DNA of 64,000 nt from Haemaphysalis longicornis (taxonomy: Eukaryota > Arthropoda > Arachnida > Ixodida > Ixodidae): positions 26,798,551 to 26,862,550 of the forward strand of contig CM023448.1 in assembly GCA_013339765.2 (NCBI GenBank), written 5' to 3'. The translations under genes were made by a program, and so were the position numbers. How positions within the stretch are numbered: position 1 is the first letter of the stretch; the number at the start of each line of letters is the position of its first letter. Of the stretch, positions 23,306 through 33,800 are shown piece after piece. Below the pieces are notes generated by a model that made no database searches, had not been told where the DNA came from, and saw nothing but the letters and a program-made list of their open reading frames with translations.

Positions 23306-23552
23306 GTAAGAGAATATCTATGTCGTGGTACGGCCGTGTAGCATTCAATACAAACAGTTAAGCGTTTCTTTACACTCGTTTCGTTTGTCGTAAAATGTCC
23401 AAGCACTCCGGCACTCCGCTGGCAGATCAGCCGGCGAGCCGCCGCTGAGCAGACGACACATCTCGTTACCGGAAGTGCGTGAGAAAGCCGTCCAATAGCA
23501 GGATGTCTAGCTGATGACGAACATCTGGGAATCGATGATGTAGACATGTGAA

Positions 23553-23612
23553 GATGGCGGCGTCCGAAAACAGGAAGGGATGGCGGGATGGCGGCGTCCG
23601 AAAACAGGAAAA
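23553..23612. repeat. Two-unit 34 bp direct repeat
   Basis: GATGGCGGCGTCCGAAAACA followed by GGAA occurs twice in close succession, separated by GGGATGGCGG. It lies about 140-190 bp inside the right end of TTAA element 3. Confidence 0.8.
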
Positions 23613-23753
23613 AAGCGACAAGCTTTGCAACAAAAGTGTGAGCTTTCTGCTGCCCGTAAAGAGTAATACTTGGCACAGATGACGTTGACGACCCAATCTA
23701 ACGATTGCGCTACAACATTTATTGTGCTCAAACGTCTTTCAGGGCCCCTTTAA

Positions 23754-24640
23754 GGGTAAGGAAAATCTAAACGCAGCTACAATGAAGCATAGAGCTCGGC
23801 TGGGGTATAAGAAATATAAATTAGAGGAATGTGAAAAGGAGTAATGGTTCCGGTTCTCACATTTGCGATTCCAGTACTGTGTTTCAAGCAGAGGCTCTAG
23901 CAGGTCGCGTGGTACACAAACAATAAAATGCCTACAAAGTGAACCAGAGAACAGTAGACCGTTTGGCCTTAGGAATGCATGAGAAAAACAACTGACGAAG
24001 CAGTGCAGGGAGATATGGGCTGGATGTCGTTTGAAGTTTGAGAACCGCAGACTACAATTGCTCTCGACTACAAGGGTGTCGAGAGCAACGAAATAACGTA
24101 GATGGCCAGCTAACGTTTTTTAGGTACCTATACATGAAAAGCGTGGACACGCAGTAGCTAAGGGAGACTACATAGCTAACGATGGAATACGGAAAGAGTT
24201 GAGTATCCAAGTGAGCCAAGGTAACTAGAAAAGAGGCAAGACAGATACTACCGAATAAATGGAGAGAAACAATTTATGCTAAAACTTCGTAAGCGATGTA
24301 CAGGACTCAGAAATTCGGCATCACAAAGGAAATTTCTACGATAATTTCAAGGGCAGGGCTTTGCTTTTTGAGGCTGGAGCAGGTTGCTTGCAAATTAGGA
24401 GCTTATGGGAGAAAGTCTACACAAAATGATTGGATATGCGGGGCTTGCAGAAAAGAAACAACCTATTAGGCGCATAGTGTTTGTTAGAATCCGTGAATAT
24501 ACATCGACATCTACTTGAGCGAAATATTTGGCTTCGAGAAGCTCTAGGATTTAAGCGTAGCAAAAAGGGAGTTAACTTCGAGGGTGGCTGTCGAGGCAAT
24601 GAAAAGAAGATTATGGACGAAAAGCATTTTGAGATTAAGT
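23754..24640 (+). pseudogene. Non-LTR retrotransposon relic, C-terminal part
   Basis: This continues the LINE interrupted at 21956. The translated fragments include KENLNAATMKHRARLGYKKY, AVQGDMGWMS (about 24000-24029), YDNFKGRALLFEAGAGCLQ (about 24338-24395) and a WICGAC-like remnant of the C-terminal cysteine region. Frameshifts and stops are frequent. The element ends near the Ruka-like SINE at 24646; its true 3' end and target duplication are not resolved. Confidence 0.7.
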
Positions 24641-24645
24641 GTAGT

Positions 24646-24866
24646 GTTTAACGCGCCGACCCAAAGCAGGCGATGAGTGGCGCCGTAGTGGAGGGCTGCG
24701 TATTAGTTTTGACCACCTGGGGACCTTTAACGTGCTCCGAAATCTCGTACACACGGGCGTTTTTCCTTTAAGCCTCCATCAGAAAAGCGCCCTCCGACCG
24801 GGAATCCAACCCGCGTTCTCGTGCTCAGCAGCAGAACGCTTTAGCCGAAGAGCCGCCGTGGCGGGT
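24646..24866 (-). mobile_element. Ruka-like SINE, diverged
   Basis: Minus-strand copy with head, body and the landmark GACCACCTGGGGACCTTTAA on the plus strand. The 3' arm of the internal hairpin has changed (CCTTTAAGCC in place of GCTTTTCGCC), and the tail of ATTGATTG type is lost at the 24646 end. It abuts the end of the degenerate LINE. No clear target duplication was found. Confidence 0.88.
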
Positions 24867-25710
24867 GCGGATGAAAATGATGCGGAGTATTTCCGAGGAC
24901 AGCTACTATCCATAACGGGAAAAATTGAGTATTCGGTGCCTAATAAGTTTTTTTTTCTGCTTGCCCTCAGAGCAGCGCTGGCATTAAAGGGACACTGAAG
25001 TGAATTTGTCAAGCTCCCGTTTTTTCTTGCACTGCGTAGACTGGCTCAAATTAGCACACTTTTCATCGTTTTATACCGGTTGACAAATCGGTAATTACTT
25101 TACAAAGCGCGAAAGAAGAAAAACACCATGCGCGGTTGCGGCGGCCGCACCAACTAAGGCTGTGACGTTGGAGGAGGGTCGCCGTGATCGGACGATGCCC
25201 AAGGTTAGCAATCAAACAAGTTTCGGTTTCGGTTTCGGTTCTGTAAAACATAACCAATGGCGTTGTTGACTGGGCATTCCCAATATCTCAGTAATCATCG
25301 TACCGCGCTTCTGCCATGTTGTCGGCTGTAAAATGCACAGGACGGCTTGCAGTCGTAGCATTCACTAGCCGAGACCTACGCAGTGCATGAACGTCCTCCG
25401 CGTACCCGCAGACGCCCAAATGTCATGCGCTTTTCCCCCATATTTGGAGCTTGCCTCCCTCATGCCTGTATTGTAAAAAGCGTGTTCGCACCAGGCCAAG
25501 GGTCTGTTCATTCTGGCCTGTGCCCACTGCCTGCAAGCAGTCGGTGCTTATGGCAACAGCACGCCAACGAGAACTGGCTAGCGCGCCAGTGCCAGCCTGC
25601 GCGCGTTTTTGTGAACTAGTTCGTGTAGCCATGAACGTGCGGCCCAAAAAGAAAGGTGAACTCAGGATAGAAAACATCGGCGGAAAACAAAAAAGTTTGG
25701 TTACAAAAAA

Positions 25711-25800
25711 AAAAGGACGCACCCGCGGGGATTCGAACTCCTGACTTGCAAAACACCTCCGGTGACATACCTAGCACCCCAGACCACTGAGCCACGAAGC
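25711..25800 (-). other. tRNA-like Pol III sequence split by a LINE
   Basis: On the minus strand a Pol III A box TGGCTCAGTGG (25794-25784) is followed 55 bp later by a B box AGTTCGAATCC (25739-25729). Then come GCGGGTGCGTCC and a run of ten T, a Pol III terminator. Its 5' part resumes at 30022 beyond the LINE, where GCATCCCGC could pair with GCGGGTGC to close an acceptor-like stem. It does not resemble Ruka after the B box. It is either a tRNA pseudogene or the head of another SINE. The split has disabled it. Confidence 0.6.
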
Positions 25801-25914
25801 TTTTTTTTTTCTTTATTACCTGCTTGGTACAATAGAACAAAACAAAAGGACATGCTTACAAACAGTACAAGGTAAAATAACACCAACCAATACACTGTGG
25901 CCGGTGCAGCTGAG

Positions 25915-28900
25915 TTAAAACCGTCTCATGGTTACAAGGTCATCCAATAAGTGCATCCAGTTTGGCATAGCCTCCTCGAGTTTGTACACATCTCGGATGT
26001 AGGTCACACTCTCAGTGAAGTAGTCCTTAGCAGCCCGCCCGTTTGGGTTAGCATGCCTAACATCCATACGGGGCCTCCATAAACTATGTAGGCTCAGAAG
26101 CATAAACATGTCCAGAGGGACACCGTCTTCATTATCGGTAGGCAAGAACCGTATACCAAAGGGTGTGATTGGTAATGCTTTTTAAGTGTTCTCTGGAGGA
26201 TGTCCCAATGGAAAACGGCATCTGAACAATCCAAGAATATGTGCTCAACTGTTTCTGGCCTGTGGCAAAAAACACAGTTTACGTCCCAAGGAACGAAAAT
26301 ACCTCTTTCCTGCAACCATGGTTTCACGGGCAGTGTCCCAGTGTGCAGCTGAAAAAAGAAACTTTTGGCTGATGCCTTCACCGGCATCTTTTTGACTCGC
26401 TTTAAGACATTCATTGAAGTGGGATTAATACCTATGGGTCTGTAGACGGGAACAGGTAAGGATATTTCAATGACATCTTTATACAGTTTTTCTACGTGAT
26501 ACACCGCTGAGATACTCCTGTGAAAACCGCGCCTTTAGAAATTTATACGACCATACAACTTCACGCAGAAATCCTCGAAGGCTGGTCCTTGGTACAGCGC
26601 TTGTAGAAACAATGAAATCAGGTAGTGCCTCTCGCAGTCTTATCTGAATCATTGTCCGTAGGAAGCTATCACTTTGGTCTCTTAGAAACAAAAACGTGAC
26701 ACCACTTGTCTCAAAAATAATGCACAAGTCCCAGACCCCCCGACTTAACAGGAAGAAACAAATTGGAACGGCTCATGCGCTCCCACGTGGAGCCCCAAAC
26801 AAAAATTGCGAACACTCTTTGCAACCGTTGTATGTTTAACCGCGTCATGAAAAGAACCTGTAACACATACCACACCTTGGCAACTAGAAAAAATATTACA
26901 CACTGTTGCTCGGGCAAACATCGATAAATCGCGTCCGCCCCACTTCATCGTCTTTTCCCGGACGAGTTGGATTTGCTCTGCCCAGAAAGTATCTGTGTCG
27001 CGGTAGTGATCTAGTGGCAACACCCAAGGTACCTGGAGGGCGTGATGGTCCACTGGACGTTTTCGTATGTTTGTTCCGGGGCTTCCCATTCACCATGCCA
27101 AAATCCGAGGCATTTGCCCCAGTTTTACCATGCTTCCGGTATGTTTGCCAAAGAGTTTTTGCTTTTTGTACAGCAGCGGTAATGCTTGGTTTGTCCTGAC
27201 ATATGACGGCAACATCATCGGCATAGGCCAATATTTTAACTTCACTTGAAGTCAGCCGGTATCCGCACACATCATCGCTGTTTAAGACACTTAAACCGAA
27301 AGGCTCAAGGTATATCGCGAAAAGCAGCCGTGCCAGTGGGCAGCCTTGCTTAATTGAGGAACGTATCGCAATCCGTTCAGTGAGTGTTTTGTTATCGATG
27401 ACACTTGTTGTGCTCTGGAAGTAACTCATTTTGACACCTTCTAGTATAACTGAACCGATGTTGACATGTTCGAGTATTTCAAAAAGAATATCATGGGCGA
27501 CACAATCGAACGCTTTTTCCCAATCTAGCTGCAGAATAGCCACTTGCCCTCCAAAAGCATCCACACATTCTAAAATGCTTCTGGCCACGTGTATGTTAGT
27601 CATTATTGAGCGCCCCATTATTCCACATGTTTGGTGGGGCCCCCACTATAGATGTTATAATTACCCTGTACTCGTCTGGCCAACACTTTCATATAGACCT
27701 TATAGTGCACATTAGCGAGACTAATTGGCCGGTAACCCTTTACCGATAAAAGTTTGACGGGATCATCAGACTTCGGGATTAACACAAGGTAGGACTGACA
27801 AAATGATGGTGGCAGTTTGCTTCCTCTCGTACGATTGCGCGAGAACACGGTAAAGGACGATTGCCAACTCCGCCCTAAAGGCTTTATAAAAACAGGCTCC
27901 TATGCCGTCTGGACCAGGGTCTTATCAGGGCTGAAATCGTCAATGGCTTGCTCTATCTCAGCTAGGGTTATCGGCTCTTCCAGTTTTGTTCTAATTTCCG
28001 AATCCAGCTTCGGCATTTGCTGCAGAAAATGATGCCGAAAACCGTCTTCATAGTCCCGCTTCCGCCCTAAAAGATCGCGATAATGTTCGTAAAAGGCACG
28101 CTGGATGGTTTCACTATCACGCGCAATACAGCCATCGTATTCAGCCGCTTTTATCTCGTTTCGAGTTGCGTATCTTTTTTTCGTCACACAAAGCACGTCT
28201 TGTTGGTCGTTCCCCAAGCCATAACTTCTCTGCGCGGGCTCTTATTATGGCCCCTTTATATTTTTCAGCGTCTATGTGCTCTAACTCGGCCTTTACTTGT
28301 TTCACTTGGGTAGCGTTATTTTCCAAGTGCGCATTCTGCGCGCTCAAGAGAAACTGGAGTTCAGTAAGCAGTTCATTTTCTTTCTCTTTGTCTTTTTGCC
28401 GTAACACTGCCGACCTTTCTATGGCGTCCATTTTCACTTCTTGTTTAAAAGTTTCCCACTCTATGCCTATGTTCTCATCATTTTCTTTGAACAGTAGTTT
28501 AATTTTCTCTTTTACTCTATTCGAAAACACCTCGTCGTGTAATAACTTAGCATTAAACTTCCACAGTTCCCAATTAAACTTGGGTTTTTTTTTTCCGTTC
28601 CAATAACTAGTGTCACTAAGCTGTGGTCACTAAAACAAACATGCTTTATCTGATAATTGTTACAATGAGGGACTAGATCTGTGGAAACGTAAATTCTATC
28701 CAGTCTGGCTTGACTACCGTTCTGGAAGTGGTGTGTACTGACTTGCCATTCCCGCCGTAAGTGTTCGGCCAATGTCCTCCAAGTTATTTTCGTGGACCAT
28801 TGTGTTTAACAATAGCGCACTGGAGTCACGGACCATCACATTGGCTGCTCTATCATCTGCGTTGCATACACAATTGAAATCGCCTAGCAGTATGACGTAA

Positions 28901-28984
28901 CCTTCAGTATCAAGAATCTTTCGAATTGTTGAAAGAAATCTTTTCTTTCCAGCTGTATATTTGTCTTCGGTTGTCTTCGGTTGT
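25915..28984 (-). pseudogene. LINE ORF2 pseudogene (endonuclease, reverse transcriptase, zinc domain)
   Basis: From 5' to 3' on the minus strand: VILLGDFNCVCNADDRAANV (endonuclease, near 28880) and ARLDRIYVSTDL...FSDHSLV (near 28700-28620). A charged linker ends KYKGAIIRARAEKLWLGERP, then come GYRPISLANVHYKVYMKVLA and LQLDWEKAFDCVAHDILFEI. SIKQGCPLARLLFAIYLEPF and ILAYADDVAVIC, with YADD at 27225-27214, follow. The C-terminal end has FVWGSTWERMSRSNLFLPVK and CVFCHRPETVEHIFLDC (near 26270-26226). The catalytic Asp residues are kept. The first part of the endonuclease is missing and at least five frame breaks occur. Confidence 0.88.
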
Positions 28985-29984
28985 ACATTGTCTTCGGTTG
29001 TAGGGGGGTCGTCTTCGGAGCCGCTTTCTTTGGCGACTTCCGTGAAGGGTGGAACTTCTTGGTTAAGGTTCTGCGCCTCGTTTTGTTGCACTTCAGGATC
29101 CTTACCGGTAACTTGAACGGGGGCTGCAGGTGTCGGCGCTGGCACGTCCCCTCCCCCTCCAGCGGCAACCTCTTCCGCTTCTTGCTTCGTCCATGAGGTG
29201 TTCCGACTTGTCGTCACCCCCCGCGGGTCCGGCGACGCTAGCGTACGTTTGCACGCACTGGCTGTCGTCGTGGCCGAAACGCCGACAACGCGTGCCAGCG
29301 CGGCACACGGCACTCCCGCCGTACGTGGCCCGAACGGTGACAGCGCAGGCAGAGCGGCAGGCGTCCCGGGACGACGACGAGGGCGTTGTCACCGGCGATG
29401 CGCAGCTGATGGGGCACATCGTCAGGGGTCATGCCAGCCTTGAGCTTGAGCGACACAAGGCGCGTCGTCGTGCCTTTCTCGTTGCATCCGGACACCCGCC
29501 AGCGGTCCCTTGCGACTTCCGTCACCACCCCAAAAGGGGGCAAAAGCTGCACGCACAAGGTCGTCCAAAACACTGTAAAGGACCCAGTGCACCTTTACCC
29601 GAAGCACTTGGTTACCCGGGTCGATGACCATGCAGCGCAAGTCCTTCACTTTCACGTCGCGTAAAGCCTACCAATTTCTTGGCACTCTCGGCGTCCTTGA
29701 ATGTCACCCGCCCACACGTGATTCATTTGGAACGCCCCCAACGCTATCACGTCGGGGAGCAGTTCCAAACGTGCGAGCGTGTCGCGGAAATCTTCTACTC
29801 GATAAGGTCTCGCTTTAACATCGGCGTGCAAAAATACGGTGTTCAAAAAGAACCGACCTGTTGGCAGTTGAGGCAGAATTATCTGATAGTCCCTGGTTTC
29901 AGCATCCGTTGTCCTGTTACCGCGGCCCGAGGCCGCAACGGCCGCTCCAACTTGGGAGCTCGACATCACATGTCCGTCCGCCAC
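28985..29984 (-). pseudogene. LINE ORF1 pseudogene (RNA-binding protein with CCHC knuckle)
   Basis: It begins about 25 bases from the element's 5' end in a context GCCACCGTGG, where the expected ATG reads GTG. The next Met codon in frame is near 29966. The protein pieces give GAFQMNHVW (near 29720), DLRCMVIDPGNQVLRVKVHW (29655 to 29570) and PHQLRIAGDNALVVVPGRLP, then CLRCHRSGHVRREC, a perfect CX2CX4HX4C zinc knuckle (near 29350). A Pro/Glu/Thr-rich tail follows (29250 to 28990). At least two frameshifts separate the pieces. The tail runs straight into endonuclease sequence through an internal deletion. Confidence 0.8.
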
Positions 29985-30853
29985 GGTGGCCGGAAGTGGA
30001 ATCCCCCGTGAGCCACGAAGCGGGATGCGAAGGGTTTGCTAATATAGGGTATATATTGTACAACCGGTTTACACTTTTATTTAGTTTTGGCACTTCAAGC
30101 AGCTTAGGTGACTATTTGTTGTACTGCGCTCGTGCAGTAAGCGTCGCCCGAGTTTCCGCAGTAGCTCACGTCTAGCAATTGCATTTCGTAGACGGAAAAG
30201 CGTTCGCAGATGCGTAGTCGTGCTCCTGACCGCTGTGCTTGTTCGGCCAGCGCAAAAAAGTGCTTCCCGGGCCCTAGTTTTACGCTGTACGGTAAAAATA
30301 TCAGTTGATTTATTTCCTTAAAACATATATTGACTTCGCTGACTCTTCTCCCGCCTTCAAGAGGCCTTATATTTTCCTACTGGCGTACCAGTCAGCGAAG
30401 CGTCGCATGTGTGCTTGTGCAGCTCTTGTGTGAAGCGGCCTTGACTTGGAGCTAGATACAGTGTACAAACAAACCAAGTGAAGAAAGGCACATTCTTCCA
30501 TTCACAAACGTGTCCTGGCTTTGTTTCAACTAAGCGAACGAATTGCGACCAAGCAATTTTTTTTAACCTCCTTGATTGCGACGACCCGCCGGCGGCCGGC
30601 GGACGAAACGCTGGGCCGGGAACCGTGCAGTATCGCAGCCAATTGCCAGCTCATCCCCTCCTGACGTCACACGAAAACGCCACAGAAATGGGCGAGCGTA
30701 AAGAGAGGACGACAGCATTTTCGAATTAGTTTTTCTACTAAATAAAATCGCCTAAACGCGCCTACAGTGGTCGAAACATGGCCTGGGGATTCTGGACTAC
30801 AATTTGCGCTAGTAATCCCGCAATGTTTACATATCACTTCAGTGTCCCTTTAA

Positions 30854-33800
30854 AATGAAGAGGGTAGGTATATCTGTTCTTTTTGGTAAGGTGGCACGTC
30901 ATCACTCCGCTACACACAAGATACCTCTATCGTTCATCATTATCATCAATACCCTCCAGTGCGGGGTATTGGTAGCACACACCCCTGAGGTCTTTCTCGG
31001 AAGGCGTGGCCACTTTTGGTAGCTCCTTCCTAGCGCCGGACATCTTCATCAGCACAGCTTATTTTGAGTGTGTTTTCCTTTCTTTCGTCCTCATTGTGGA
31101 GTGGGTTGTGAAGAGCTCAAAATTTCCAGCACGGATTGCCAGCTTGATGCCGGGAGGACGACCTCAGCGAGGAAAGGAGGTTTGGAGTGGCCGCTGCAGC
31201 GCGATCGCAATGAGTGGCTTTCGGCGTCACTTCACGAGTCAAACGAAAAAAAGAGCCAATGTGCTGAACAATGCCGCGGTTCGCATGGCGGGTGGGTAAT
31301 TGTGTTTTATAAGGAAGCGGAGCTGGTACTATGGGGCAGTTGGTCCGAGCTCGCATGACGCGCAAATTGCTGTGGTGGGCGGCAGGGGGATCGGGGGTTG
31401 GGGGAAGGGAGGTGAGAAGCTTTTTTAGCGGAAGTTCGCCGCAGGGTTTCCGCGGCACTACTGGCGTCCCGTCTCAGGGATCGAATTCGCGTCGTCGTAG
31501 TGCGTTCGTCCATTCACTGCACCCGGACACCGAAAAGCCTAAGCGGTGGCACTTGTGAGACTGATTTATCTTAGATGGTACATGTGGTTGAACTTTCTCT
31601 TCAGGGTAACCACCACTGGGGTTAGCATGTAGGTCTCCCCCATTTGGTTGGATTCAAAACCTTTATAATAATAGCATTTAAAGCCACCGTTGGCGGTAGG
31701 TGGACGTCCTGATTCCTACACTGGTAGTCAAAGCGGTGCTGTGGCGGCCCACGGCCGCGCTTCACAAAACACTCCTGATGCGCGAGCTGACCACTCGGTA
31801 GTAAGCGCCCCATGTGTCAATGGTGGGTGGTTGTGGGTTAATGGGGTTGGCAGGGCACACCCTATCCAAATGTGTTGTATGTGGGGTATCGATGCAGATG
31901 GGAGTTGGGGTGGAAGGGGGTATACGGTAGGGCAAATTTAATGGGGAAGGTTGGTTTGCGGTAAGTATCGGTGTGGAGTCTTCAACAAACGCGGGTATTA
32001 GCCACTCCTAGGGATGCACGTGTGGCCGTTTAGCGCCCTGCGAGAAGTGCGGTAGTGATTAAAGATGTCCGAGTACTTTTTTGAGAAAGGTTTAGATCCG
32101 GAGGGCCGCAAGTGTTTCGTCATCTACCCCATCTGGGAATGCCTCGTGGGTAACGTAGTGGGCAGGGATTTGCGCAACCTCAATCCCAGTTAGCAATGTA
32201 TTGTTTGGGATCCACATAACGCGGGGCTGCGGCACTTCCGGTTGTTGTTGGAGGAAGGTTGCTGCCAGGGCTGTTGATTATCCCCGTTGCAAGCCATCGG
32301 CAGGTCGTCGGTGCGTCAGTGTGCACGGTAACGTTGGAGGTTGACGCGTGCACCAATGCTAAGCCGATGACCACCTCATGGAGCAGGTTTTTAACAGCAG
32401 AGAAGTTATGGCAAACAAATGTGTCCGACGTAGACAGAAGAACCACGAGCACACGTGAGCGCGTGCCTCGCGGCGACAGCATGTCATCGTCCAGGACTGT
32501 ACGGAGCCTCACGCCCAATCATGAGCGGCTGCCTTAGTCATCGTCATGTAGCGACCGGTGCGCCACGGGTCTGCCACGCCGAAGACAGTGACCATGATTT
32601 TTTTCGAGCCATTCATTCATAATCCTCGCGTGCAAACGATCACCAAACAACTGACGAAGACGTGGAGGTCCGCCGAGTGCGAGGACACACTAAAAGAAGG
32701 TTTGCCCTACGCGGTTGAGCCGTCGGAAGACGATGACGAAAGGGATGGTGACGACTGCTACTGAATAAGCCGCTGTACATAATTTAATGGCCTTTTTTTA
32801 CATAATTTAATGGCATTGCCGTCCAAATCGCCTTGCCACTGCTGGGTCCTTTTGCTCTCTCTTCCCTGGTATCCGCCGTCTGGAAGTGTGGCAGAAACTA
32901 GGTCGACCCCCAGCTATGCTGTTGTAGTCCCCTCTTTTTGTATTTGCTGTGTGTTTTATTGCATCTGTAGTTACGCCATGCGATATCCGGGTAGCCCCTG
33001 CCCCTTCGCTCCCATTGTACAGCAGCCCAGGCATAGTGCCAGCGTGCAAGACTGCCTACGTCTTCGCGAGTGTTTTTAGCTGAACGTGTCTGCAGTTCAA
33101 GTGTCTGGTGTCGCACACACTCGTATAAAACGTCTTTTTTGTGTTTAACTCAATCTTGAGCACATCTAGGCCACCAGGCCTTTAGCGACAGCGGCACAGA
33201 AGCACAGGCACTGTAAGACCACCCTGTTAAAATATTTAAAAACGTTCTACCAACCCCCTGAAGGGTAACTCCAACGCTGGTCAACACATTCGCTTGTATC
33301 GTATAAAGCTTCTGTTAAGCCCGGAAGCCGCCGCATCGGAAAAGAATTTTGAAGTGTTGTCCAAAAACGTAATTCACACTTTGATAGTGTGATTTCAGTT
33401 AATTCGTGAACGTTATACGTTTATTATTGACATTTAAACTGTACTTCATTTTTCACACTTATTGTGCTCAAAAATGGGGCGTGGCGTGTGGCTGTATAAC
33501 CTTACGTGTAGTTGTATAACAGCAGATCAGCCAGTCTACTTCTCTTATTTGGAGGCAAACAAGTTAGGAGAGCATGGAAATGATCAACCAATAACACAAC
33601 CTTTAACTACCCCAGACATCTAGTGGCGTGAAGTCATAGTTATGAGCCAAAGTATTGGGAGAGTATGAAAAGAGCTAGCCCAACATTGCAATATTCAAAC
33701 AAGCCCATCGTCACAGAATATAGCAAAACCAGACATCGTCTAATTCTGTTTGACGTCTCGCAAGAGGCGGGCATAAGGTAACCGCGGTGAGGAGGCGTCG

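Larger units (their letters stand above)
21957..23749. mobile_element. TTAA-flanked terminal-inverted-repeat element (element 3, 1.8 kb)
   Basis: TTAA at 21953-21956 and again at 23750-23753 bracket 1793 bp. The left end reads AGGGGTCCTGAAA and the right end, reverse complemented, AGGGGCCCTGAAA (12 of 13). Removing the element and one TTAA rejoins the surrounding LINE reading frame (EKL before, KGKENLNAA after). This proves the boundaries and the target preference. TTAA duplication is the hallmark of piggyBac-type transposases. No transposase is visible inside. The interior is GC-rich and contains the candidate exon at 22895-23305 and a 34 bp repeat at 23553-23612. Confidence 0.85.
25801..30008 (-). 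mobile_element. Non-LTR retrotransposon (LINE), 4.2 kb, 13 bp target duplication
   Basis: The element reads on the minus strand from about 30008 to an A-rich 3' tail (plus-strand T-run 25801-25810). TGAGCCACGAAGC flanks it exactly at 25788-25800 and 30009-30021. Order: short 5' leader, ORF1 with a CCHC knuckle, part of an AP-type endonuclease, reverse transcriptase with YADD, and a C-terminal cysteine-rich domain. The A-tail plus this C-terminal domain resemble L1/Tx1-group elements, but the clade is an inference. The exact duplication shows that both ends are original. Many frameshifts and an internal deletion make it non-autonomous. Confidence 0.92.
24988..30849. mobile_element. TTAA-flanked terminal-inverted-repeat element (element 1), interrupted by a LINE
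   Basis: AGGGACACTGAAGTGA (24988-25003) and its exact reverse complement (30834-30849) are flanked by TTAA at 24984-24987 and 30850-30853. Without the nested 4.2 kb LINE and its duplicated target the element is about 1.6 kb. Subterminal TGTGACGT motifs lie at about 175-187 bp from both ends (from 25160 and ending at 30671 in inverted orientation). The interior holds a tRNA-like sequence and a TTTCGG triplet repeat near 25220, with no recognisable transposase. It is a non-autonomous relative of elements 2 and 3. Confidence 0.85.

Noticed and set aside
25711..25800. Functional tRNA gene
   Set aside because: Boxes and terminator are present, but the arms do not form a good cloverleaf and a LINE separates the 5' end.
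28166..28606. 146-codon plus-strand Ser/Phe-rich ORF
   Set aside because: It is the antisense shadow of the charged linker between the LINE endonuclease and reverse transcriptase.
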